DNA of 13,415 nt from JBBQXK01 sp038251625. Its GTDB lineage: Bacteria; Pseudomonadota; Alphaproteobacteria; Rhodobacterales; Rhodobacteraceae. The stretch covers positions 1 through 13,415 of the forward strand of contig JBBSBE010000106.1 in assembly GCA_038251625.1 (NCBI GenBank), given 5' to 3'. The notes under the pieces are model-generated. The model was not told the DNA's origin. It worked only from the letters and a program-made list of their open reading frames with translations, and ran no database searches. Positions 5,736 through 12,524 of this stretch are shown here, one piece after another. A program made the position numbers and the translations under genes. Each line of letters starts with the position of its first letter. Position 1 is the first letter of the stretch.

Positions 5736-7136
5736 ATGCAGAAAACCTTCATCGGCCCACATCTTCGAAGGCTTCGGCAAGAGCGGGCCGAGACGCAAGG
5801 ACAGATGGCCAAGGCACTTGGCATCTCGCCCGCATACGTGAATTTGCTGGAGAATAACCAGCGGTCGGTCTCGGTGGCGGTAATGCTGCGGCTTTTCGAT
5901 GCCTATGGCGTCGATTGGCGCGATGTTGCGGAAGACGACGACACAGCCACGCTTTCAGACCTCAGGGCCGCAATGCAGGATCCAATTTTTTCCCCCGACC
6001 GTCCCGATATCCATCAGTTGCGCGCGGCCCTTGTCCACAGCCCGGCGCTGGTGCAGGCGCTCTTGCGCCTGCACCGCGCCTATCAAGCCGCCACCGATCA
6101 GGCGCTGAGCCTTGCAGAAAGCGGCATCGCGCCGCTGGAAACGACTTCGCCGGAAGCGGGGGTACACGATTATTTTCGCCGTAACCGCAATCACTTCCGC
6201 GCGCTGGAAGAGGCGGCCGAGGCGTTCTGGTCGTCCGCCCGCCCTGCAGCCGACGATATCTATGCAACCCTGAAGGCGCGGCTGCGCGACAGCCGTGGCA
6301 TCGCCGTCCGTCTTGTGCCTGTGCGTGATTTGCCCGGCGCATTGCGCCAGTACGACGAAAGCGGGCGGCAGATCCTGCTGTCGGAAGCGCTGGACCATAC
6401 CAACCGAATTTTTCAACTCGTCCACATGGCAGGTCTTTTGGAACAACGGGCACTTCTGGACGATTTGATCGCCCGCTCGGGCCTTTCCGAGCCGCGCGCC
6501 GTGTCGCGCCTGCGGGTGGAGCTTGCCAACTATTTCGCGGCCGCCGTCCTGATGCCGTATGATGCTTTTCTTGCCGAGGCGCAGGCAACAAAGTACGACC
6601 TCGATCATATCGCAACCCGCTTTGGCGTCAGCTTCGAACAGGCCTGCCACCGCGCGACCACCCTGCAGCGCGAAGGCGCGCTTGGTGTGCCGTTCTTCTT
6701 TCTGCGCATCGACAAGGGCGGCAACGTGACCAAGCGTTTCAACGCGACCGGCTTCCACCTTGCGGAATACGGCGGCGCCTGCCCCCGCCTCGATGTCCAC
6801 ACCAGTTTTCGGACGCCGGGCCGGATCGTGCCGCAGTTCGTCGAAATGCCGGATGCGAGCCAGTACTTCGTCTTCTCCCGCACAGTGGACCGGCCGACCT
6901 TCGAGCGTCACGGACAAGATAACCGGTTGGCAGTCGCGCTTGGGTGCCGTGTCGACCATGCCGAAGCGATCGGCTATGCCGAAGCATTCCGCGTCGGCGG
7001 CGCCCGCGCCACGCCGATCGGCATCAACTGCCGCATCTGCCCACGCGCAAATTGCGACCAGCGCGCTCATCAGGCCGCCCTTCGGCCCCAGCCTGTCGAT
7101 GAGCACCGGCGCGGCGCAACGAGGTTCGACGCGTGA
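5736..7136 (+). CDS. XRE-type transcriptional regulator of the short-chain fatty acyl-CoA regulator (ScfR) family
   Basis: Members such as RamB and PccR/MccR bind DNA and respond to acyl-CoA status. From ATG 5736 the protein has 466 residues, the family's usual size. It has an N-terminal XRE helix-turn-helix (about 7-65; LRRLRQERAETQGQMAKALG then PAYVNLLENNQRSVS), a central ImmA/IrrE-like region (about 150-310), and a C-terminal DUF2083-like region with EQACHRATTLQREGALGVPFF (301-321) and YGGACPRLDVH. A cysteine group, CRICPRANC (Cys432, Cys435, Cys440), sits near the end. The HExxH zinc-peptidase motif is absent: the matching place reads FQLVHMAGLLEQ with a lone His230, so it is a sensor and not a protease. 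GTG at 5724 is an alternative start; neither start has a good ribosome binding site. It is divergent from sgaA with a shared operator, so it probably controls that operon and itself. Activator or repressor cannot be told from sequence. Confidence 0.88.
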   Translation: MQKTFIGPHLRRLRQERAETQGQMAKALGISPAYVNLLENNQRSVSVAVMLRLFDAYGVDWRDVAEDDDTATLSDLRAAMQDPIFSPDRPDIHQLRAALVHSPALVQALLRLHRAYQAATDQALSLAESGIAPLETTSPEAGVHDYFRRNRNHFRALEEAAEAFWSSARPAADDIYATLKARLRDSRGIAVRLVPVRDLPGALRQYDESGRQILLSEALDHTNRIFQLVHMAGLLEQRALLDDLIARSGLSEPRAVSRLRVELANYFAAAVLMPYDAFLAEAQATKYDLDHIATRFGVSFEQACHRATTLQREGALGVPFFFLRIDKGGNVTKRFNATGFHLAEYGGACPRLDVHTSFRTPGRIVPQFVEMPDASQYFVFSRTVDRPTFERHGQDNRLAVALGCRVDHAEAIGYAEAFRVGGARATPIGINCRICPRANCDQRAHQAALRPQPVDEHRRGATRFDA

Positions 7137-7150
7137 GAACAGCCTTGATT

Positions 7151-7174
7151 TCCGGTGCCAAAGTCCGCACCGGA
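7151..7174. terminator. Hairpin between convergent genes, possible bidirectional terminator
   Basis: TCCGGTGC (7151-7158) and GCACCGGA (7167-7174) form a perfect 8-bp stem with an 8-nt loop in the 44-bp gap between the regulator and dctM. Its position suits a shared terminator for the converging transcripts. Neither side is followed by a real U-tract, so efficiency is doubtful. Confidence 0.5.
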
Positions 7175-7180
7175 CGCCGC

Positions 7181-9823
7181 TCAGAAGTTCAAGGAAATGT
7201 CTCGGTGAACAGAACTGCAAGCCGCGATGAAGAGAGCCTGTTCGCGCGGAAGGCGCGGTTGCTGGCGTAGTCCAATCGTGCCGCGTATTGCTTCATCGTA
7301 TGCTTCGATCTGCGGCAGCAGATCGCGCGCTGCACGACTGCGCCATGCCACTTCGCGACCAAAAGCCGTTTGCGCTTCCGCGATGTATTCCGCAGCTTTC
7401 TCTGCATCGGGGGATCGGTCGTCGATTTCGCGCCGCGCATCCGACAGAGACTTGCGAATGTCGCCTGCCCCGGAGACGTCGCCGAACATCCGCTCAACGT
7501 CCTTGAACCGTTGGTTGGCTGTATCGGCGTCCATTGTGGGCGCATCGGCCGCCAGCGCGTTCAACGGGGCCTCGAGTGCAGCCAGTGCTGCTGCGGACGC
7601 GATGATGTCTTTGAGTTCAACGACGGGTTCATATGCCTGATCGACCGTGCGGCGATACAAGGTCCGCACCCGTCGATCCTCGGTGTTTATCTTGCCGTAA
7701 GCTGCTTGCGTCTCTGACCAGGTGGCGGGGATCTGTGCGAGCAAAGCGGCCTTTTCCGCCTCCAGTCTTTCGACGCGCGCGGCAAGGACCACGTTATCGC
7801 CGAAACCCCGGCTGATACGCAGCTTCAGATCGTCAAGCTGCGCATCGATGCGGCGCGCGTCGCGTTCCAAGCTCCGCACGATCGTATGTTCGGGCCGGTA
7901 GTCCACCGCTCCCTCGCGCAGTTGCACCTTCAATTCTTCGATCTGCTGCATCAAAGGTATCGCTTCCCCAGCCTTTGCGACGCCACCTCGAAACTTATCG
8001 GCAAGATCTTCAGGCAGATAAGACACATCAAGCGTAGCGGCGCGCGCGATTGCCGCCCGGATCGCGCCTCCGTACCGGTCAAACGATTGCGCCACGTAGT
8101 TCTCGACGCAGAACTGGAGCGCCGGGTTCACAGGTGGCGGCGCGGTCTCGGACGTCAGCGAGCTGCGCGTCGGCAGATAGTTCACAAGCGGGGGATAAAC
8201 GGCAACGATGGCAAGAGCAGTAAGTTGCAACCCTATGAAGGCCACAACACCCTTGTATATCTGGATGGTCTTCACCGCCGCCGGTGCGACGCCACGCAGA
8301 TAGAATAGCGCAAACCCGAACGGCGGCGTCAGAAACGAGGTCTGGATATTCAGACCGATCATGACGCCAAGCCAAACGGCGGACACGTTCGCCTCAGGAT
8401 CCGCCAGCAGGATCGGAGCAACGATGGGCACGACGACCACTGCGATCTCGATAAAGTCGAGGAAGAAACCGAGGACGAAGATGACGGCCATGACGATGAT
8501 GAACTTCGTCCAAAACCCGCCGGGCAATCCTTCCAGAAAATGTTTGACCAACTCCTCTCCGCCGAACGCGCGGAACGCTGCGGTCAACATGGCCGCACCC
8601 AGAAGAATGATGAAGACAAGTGACGTCGTCTTGGCCGTCTCGACCATCACGCCCGTCAAGGCATTGTCGGTTACATAGGCGCGGTAGCCGCTCCACGCGA
8701 TCGAAACCACGATCAGGAGCACGCCAACAGTGGCAAGCCGAATTCCAAGGACATCCCGGGCGGACTGCACGTTCTGGATATTGGTGTTGAAGTTGCTGAG
8801 CACGAAGGTCAGCAACACAAGTCCCGAAAGTGCGAGGACCGCCGGAACGTACCGAAAGCGCCCGCCCGGATGCAACCGGTACCCCGCCATCACCATGGCG
8901 CCGACGGCCCCGATGGCACCCGCTTGATTCACGGTTGCGATGCCGCCGATGATCGAACCCAGTACAAGGATGATCAGCGCCAGAGGCGGGACCATGGCCA
9001 GGAAGACCTGACCGGCAAAGCGAAAGTCATATTTGCCCTCATAGGGCACCGCAGGCGCGTATTTCGGACGAACGATTGCGACGCCCAGAATGAAGATGAT
9101 GTAGAGGCCGACCAGAAGAAGCCCTGGCACCAGCGCGCCGAGGAACATGTTCCCGGCACTCGTCGAAACAATCGCAAACTCTGACGGCATCACAATCTCG
9201 CCGGTCACGGCCTTGTAGAGCGTCTGCCGAGTTTGGCCCGCCTGATCGGTTGCAGAGGAAAGCTGGTCGGCGAGGATGATCAGAACGATGGAAGGTGGAA
9301 TGATCTGACCAAGCGTGCCGCTAGCCGCAATGATGCCGGATGATAGCGGGTTGGCATATCCGTTGCGCATCATGGCAGGGAGCGAGATCAGGCCCATTGC
9401 CACAACCGTGGCACCGACGATGCCAGTCGTTGCTGCAAGCAACGCACCAACGACAACAACCGAAATGCCAAGCCCGCCAGGGATCGGGCCGAAAAGCTGC
9501 GCCATGGTGACCAGAAGATCCTCCGCGATCTTCGAGCGTTGCAGCATGATGCCCATGAAAATGAACAGCGGAATGGCGATCAGGGTGTCCCGCTCAGGTT
9601 CCCAATAGACGCCACGAAGGTTTGTCACGCCTGCACTTAGCCACTGCGACGGGCCGCCGGATTCGAAAAACGCGTCCACGCCTCCGCCGAAAAAATATCC
9701 CGACACGGCCGCCAGAACGACCGTGATGATTGCCGATCCAGGAAGCGCAAACGCCACCGGATACCCGGAACCCAGTGCCGTCGCCATCACGAGGATCAGC
9801 AGAAGAAGAAAGAAAAGCTCCAT
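7181..9823 (-). CDS. dctM: TRAP transporter large permease (DctM type) with a long C-terminal coiled-coil extension
   Basis: This is the membrane subunit that carries out sodium-coupled uptake in TRAP systems. The 880 residues are about twice the usual DctM length of roughly 430. Residues 1-550 are hydrophobic and carry DctM signatures: LFGPIPGGLGISVVVVGALL (110-129), GIVGATVVAMG (134-144), IIAASGTLGQIIPPSIVLII (164-183), FLDFIEIAVVVVPI (454-467) and NIQTSFLTPPFGFALFYLRG (492-511). The segment around 190-390 is longer than normal and adds hydrophobic stretches near 325-345 and 362-380. Residues 551-880 are soluble and charged, with alpha-helical, heptad-like stretches (about 620-700 and 765-850) rich in Glu, Lys, Arg and Ala. 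I recognise no domain there. The frame is continuous, so this is a genuine extension and not a frameshift. ATG 9823 lies 20 bp after dctQ. The ribosome binding site is weak, which suggests coupling. Confidence 0.9.
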   Translation of the reverse strand: MELFFLLLLILVMATALGSGYPVAFALPGSAIITVVLAAVSGYFFGGGVDAFFESGGPSQWLSAGVTNLRGVYWEPERDTLIAIPLFIFMGIMLQRSKIAEDLLVTMAQLFGPIPGGLGISVVVVGALLAATTGIVGATVVAMGLISLPAMMRNGYANPLSSGIIAASGTLGQIIPPSIVLIILADQLSSATDQAGQTRQTLYKAVTGEIVMPSEFAIVSTSAGNMFLGALVPGLLLVGLYIIFILGVAIVRPKYAPAVPYEGKYDFRFAGQVFLAMVPPLALIILVLGSIIGGIATVNQAGAIGAVGAMVMAGYRLHPGGRFRYVPAVLALSGLVLLTFVLSNFNTNIQNVQSARDVLGIRLATVGVLLIVVSIAWSGYRAYVTDNALTGVMVETAKTTSLVFIILLGAAMLTAAFRAFGGEELVKHFLEGLPGGFWTKFIIVMAVIFVLGFFLDFIEIAVVVVPIVAPILLADPEANVSAVWLGVMIGLNIQTSFLTPPFGFALFYLRGVAPAAVKTIQIYKGVVAFIGLQLTALAIVAVYPPLVNYLPTRSSLTSETAPPPVNPALQFCVENYVAQSFDRYGGAIRAAIARAATLDVSYLPEDLADKFRGGVAKAGEAIPLMQQIEELKVQLREGAVDYRPEHTIVRSLERDARRIDAQLDDLKLRISRGFGDNVVLAARVERLEAEKAALLAQIPATWSETQAAYGKINTEDRRVRTLYRRTVDQAYEPVVELKDIIASAAALAALEAPLNALAADAPTMDADTANQRFKDVERMFGDVSGAGDIRKSLSDARREIDDRSPDAEKAAEYIAEAQTAFGREVAWRSRAARDLLPQIEAYDEAIRGTIGLRQQPRLPREQALFIAACSSVHRDISLNF

Positions 9824-9843
9824 CCGGACGCGCCCTGTCTGAC

Positions 9844-10812
9844 TTACATCATTTCGGCATGCGTCTCGCGCGCACCCGGTTCGCCGCGCTTGTCGGCGAC
9901 GGCCTCAAAGAATTGTGCGACGAATTGGAACATCATCGTCACCGCAAAGATCGCCAGAAATCCGGCCATGAAATACTTCACGTACATCCCAAAGCCCGAT
10001 TGCGTCACTTCAAACACAAGGATCGGCCCGACGATGATGCTCGACGAGGATCCAAAGCCTATGATCAGAATGGTCCAGCACAGCATCATGCCAAGTAAAA
10101 CAGAGCCAAACGCGTTGACCCGGCCTTGGGACCGCCGGGTCATCCCGGCATAAAGAAGGTCAACCCGCACATGCCCGTCCTCGAGCAAGGTATAGGCTGA
10201 CGCAAAGAGAAAGAGCGCGCCGTACCAGAACCGGACGAGGTCCGACATGAACGCCTGTTCGTAAGAAAAGACGAAGCGGCTCAGCACGATCAGCAGTTCC
10301 GACAAAACTACCAGCAGCGCCAGCCACGTGAAGGCGATGCCCCGCGTGACAGCCGCGATGGCGATACCGAGCAAGATCAGAGGGACATGGAAATAGAGAC
10401 CCCGGAACTGCGACTTTCCAAGATCGGCAGCGAGCTGGGCGCCCGTCAGCGATTCCAGTGCTCCATCAACACGCAAGAAAGAGACTGCGGCATCGCCAAC
10501 GCCCACGAGCACCACCACCCAGAAGGACGCCCGGATCAGGAAGGTGTTGAACGTCGTGATCCGCGCCGCTTCATCCCGGAGGCTGACATTTGGGCGCCGC
10601 ACCACAAAAAGCACGGCCACGGCCGCCGCGACGAAGTACAGGGCAATTTGAGCGCCTGCCAGCAGCCCCCCGCCGTCCATAACTGCCGCCGCCCCCGGCA
10701 ACCCAAACCAGAATTTGAGCACGGCGTTCAGCAAAAAAACGATCATAGCAGCCAGCATGATCCAGCCAAACGAACGTGTCAGCACGGCACGCGCGGCCAT
10801 GGTCTCTGTCAT
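9844..10812 (-). CDS. dctQ: TRAP transporter small permease (DctQ type), enlarged
   Basis: This small membrane subunit pairs with DctM in the TRAP complex. At 322 residues it is much longer than typical DctQ proteins (about 160-200). The DctQ core is in the C-terminal half: RFWYGALFLFASAYTLLEDG (194-213), HVRVDLLY (214-221), then two hydrophobic segments (about 235-262 and 276-303). The N-terminal half adds roughly four hydrophobic segments (about 15-37, 54-72, 91-113 and 139-180), so the protein probably has eight or so membrane spans. I place the start at ATG 10812, not at the in-frame GTG 10827, because a GGGGAG ribosome binding site lies 7 nt before the ATG and the GTG would sit beside it. 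It is second in the dctP-dctQ-dctM operon. The enlarged form goes together with the enlarged DctM. Confidence 0.88.
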   Translation of the reverse strand: MTETMAARAVLTRSFGWIMLAAMIVFLLNAVLKFWFGLPGAAAVMDGGGLLAGAQIALYFVAAAVAVLFVVRRPNVSLRDEAARITTFNTFLIRASFWVVVLVGVGDAAVSFLRVDGALESLTGAQLAADLGKSQFRGLYFHVPLILLGIAIAAVTRGIAFTWLALLVVLSELLIVLSRFVFSYEQAFMSDLVRFWYGALFLFASAYTLLEDGHVRVDLLYAGMTRRSQGRVNAFGSVLLGMMLCWTILIIGFGSSSSIIVGPILVFEVTQSGFGMYVKYFMAGFLAIFAVTMMFQFVAQFFEAVADKRGEPGARETHAEMM

Positions 10813-10855
10813 GCTACGTCTCCCCACCTCGATCCCGGCCGACAGTCACACTACC

Positions 10856-10902
10856 GGGGCAGGATTGTGCCTGCCCCAGTACGACCCGCCAGGCAAGGCG
10901 GG
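10856..10902 (-). other. Two tandem hairpins between dctP and dctQ
   Basis: On the minus strand, 14 bp past the dctP stop, comes GCC-rich stem one (CCCGCC 10885-10890 with GGCGGG 10897-10902, 6-nt loop). Next is a stronger perfect 8-bp stem (GGGGCAGG 10856-10863 with CCTGCCCC 10870-10877, loop ATTGTG). Such structures behind a binding-protein gene commonly raise its mRNA level over that of the permeases by blocking 3' decay or terminating part of the transcripts. There is no U-run, so a stabilising role is more likely than full termination. Confidence 0.55.
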
Positions 10903-10916
10903 CGTGAAAGCCATCG

Positions 10917-12002
10917 TCAGATCTTGAGATAGCGGTTCCGCTTCGCGACGTACGGCGCGTCGGAATAGTTGGTCCACACACCGACGTTGTCGCGCGCGGC
11001 AAGGTAGCTGTCCACGATTTCGGCAGCCAAAGGACTGTGATCGCGGGTTTCGGCGATCACTTCCGCTGCAGCGCCACCGAAGGCCTCATAGACATCGTCG
11101 TTGAACTCGCGCAGCTCAACGCCGTACTCGTTAATCAGCTTTTTCAGGTAGATGCCGTTTTGATAGTTGGTTTCGGCGGGCTGCATGGCATTTTCTTCGG
11201 CGCAGGCCACCTGGATCAGCTTTTGGTCCTGCGAGGGCACGGTGCCCCACCAAGACGCATTCATCCCGAGGCAGACTTGCGAGGCTGGCTCGTGCATGCC
11301 GGGCCAATAATAGTATTTTGCCGCCTCATAGAGTTTCAAGAAGTAGTCATTCCAAGGTCCAACCCACTCTGTGGCGTCGATGGCGCCGGAAACGAGGTTT
11401 TCGTAAATCTGGCCGCCGGGAAGCGACACGGGAGATGCCCCCACCTTGGCCATGACGTCACCGCCCAAGCCAGGAATGCGCATCTTGAGACCCTTGAGAT
11501 CCTCAGGCGAGTTGATTTCCTTGTTGAACCAGCCCCCCATCTGCAGCCCGGTATTGCCGCAAGGGAAGCCGCGCAGACCGAACTCATCGCCGATCTTGTC
11601 ATAAAGTGCCTGACCGCCGCCGAACTTCATCCAGGCGTCCATTTCGGAATAGACCAAACCGAAGGGGACGGCGGTAAACGGCGCCCAGCCGGGGTGCTTG
11701 CCCTTCCAGTAATAGTCGGTCCCAATGTACGCTTGGGCGTTGCCGGATGCCACTTCGTCAAAGCTGTCAAAAGCACCGACGCGTTCACCCGCCGCGAAGT
11801 ATTGAACGGCGATACGCCCCTCCGTCAGTTCTTCGATGCGCGCGGCCACGCGTTGCGCGCTTGTTCCCAGGCCCGGAAAGTCGCGGCCCCACGTTGAGAC
11901 GATCACCATGTCCATGCGGCTTTGCGCGAGTGTGGGCGCTGCCAAGGCGGCGGCCCCAAATGTGCCGCCTGCAGCGGCTTTCAGAAATTTGCGTCTTTCC
12001 AT
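10917..12002 (-). CDS. dctP: TRAP transporter periplasmic substrate-binding protein (DctP; TakP/lactate-binding-like)
   Basis: This solute receptor delivers substrate to DctQM from the periplasm. It has 361 residues. The N-terminus MERRKFLKAAAGGTFG followed by AALAAPTLAQ is a twin-arginine export signal, with likely cleavage after Ala26. LKMRIPGLGGDVM (172-184) contains the conserved TRAP arginine (Arg175) that usually binds a carboxylate. IDATEWVGPWNDY (208-220) and KYYYWPGMHEPAS (229-241) match the pattern of alpha-keto acid (TakP) and calcium-lactate binding proteins, where the Glu-Trp pair (212-213) helps bind substrate and cation. This points to a small 2-oxo or 2-hydroxy acid; the exact ligand is not determinable here. 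ATG 12002 has a near-perfect ribosome binding site AAGGAGG (12008-12014). It is first of the operon, with hairpins behind it that may raise its yield. Confidence 0.92.
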   Translation of the reverse strand: MERRKFLKAAAGGTFGAAALAAPTLAQSRMDMVIVSTWGRDFPGLGTSAQRVAARIEELTEGRIAVQYFAAGERVGAFDSFDEVASGNAQAYIGTDYYWKGKHPGWAPFTAVPFGLVYSEMDAWMKFGGGQALYDKIGDEFGLRGFPCGNTGLQMGGWFNKEINSPEDLKGLKMRIPGLGGDVMAKVGASPVSLPGGQIYENLVSGAIDATEWVGPWNDYFLKLYEAAKYYYWPGMHEPASQVCLGMNASWWGTVPSQDQKLIQVACAEENAMQPAETNYQNGIYLKKLINEYGVELREFNDDVYEAFGGAAAEVIAETRDHSPLAAEIVDSYLAARDNVGVWTNYSDAPYVAKRNRYLKI

Positions 12003-12524
12003 GATATCCTCCTTGTTGGTCCGGCCTTGGGGCCGCGGTCTGATTGGTCCCGATGTCGCTTACTTTTTTGTGTTTTCCCCGACGTTTGCGCATCGGCCAT
12101 TTTGCATCTGCTCTGACGAGAACCATTCACTTGGCTCGCATCGATCAAAGACCAACCCTCTTTGTTGAGATGGACAGCCTTCAATGATTAATTGCCCGAA
12201 ATTTGTGCTTAAAAGTGTATTTTTGCTTATTTTGAAAGCTTTCTAAGGCTGGTAGGCAGTGAAACAAAAGGTCGGTCAGGCGCACCTGAGGAACAGCACG
12301 CGAGTTTCGCGGCGCTTGCAAGTGCCCTTGGCGCTGGTCGCGCGACGTGAGAGCCGCTAGGAGCAGTTAAGGTTGGGTTCCTCATTTTCAGAGGAAAATT
12401 CAGCGACGCAGGCCGCATTGCCCCTTGCGAAAGCAAGGAATGCCGCATCGCCGGATGTCATCTCCCTCGTTGGACCGAGTCTTCTTCGGCCACTGCAATC
12501 ACAAACATGAACCGCGTTCGCCGC
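12003..12524 (-). promoter_or_regulatory. Upstream region of the TRAP operon
   Basis: These 522 bp contain no convincing gene; a 73-codon minus frame at 12227-12448 has no family resemblance. The ribosome binding site of dctP is at 12008-12014, preceded by a small CGGCC-CCAA-GGCCG hairpin around 12024-12037. An AT-rich block at 12183-12245 is the likely promoter and operator zone. It holds a perfect 10-bp palindrome GAAAGCTTTC (12234-12243) and a direct repeat TGCTTA at 12206-12211 and 12224-12229, spaced 18 bp. I cannot assign firm -35 and -10 boxes. If transcription starts there, the leader would be nearly 200 nt. Confidence 0.4.
12384..12443 (-). terminator. Inverted repeats behind the lysR gene, possible terminator
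   Basis: The stronger structure pairs GCATT (12415-12419) and CCTTGC (12423-12428) with GCAAGG (12433-12438) and AATGC (12439-12443). It has a 3-nt bulge and a 4-nt loop, GAAA on plus and TTTC on minus. It lies about 80 bp past the lysR stop. Further on, ATTTTC-AGAG-GAAAAT (12384-12399) is a second perfect 6-bp stem, T-rich in its arms. Together they could end lysR transcription and insulate dctP, although no classic U-tract directly follows the first hairpin. Confidence 0.42.

Noticed and set aside
5955..7220. A 421-codon minus-strand frame opposite the ScfR-type regulator
   Set aside because: It is antisense to a clear regulator gene, overlaps the dctM end, and its product resembles no family.
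7181..9823. A frameshift fusing two genes to make the 880-residue DctM
   Set aside because: The frame runs without interruption, and the linker (about 551-570, Pro/Thr/Ser-rich) looks like a natural interdomain segment. There is no start codon with a ribosome binding site at the junction.
12227..12448. A 73-codon minus-strand frame upstream of dctP
   Set aside because: It spans the hairpins behind lysR and ends in the AT-rich control block. There is no ribosome binding site or recognisable protein.
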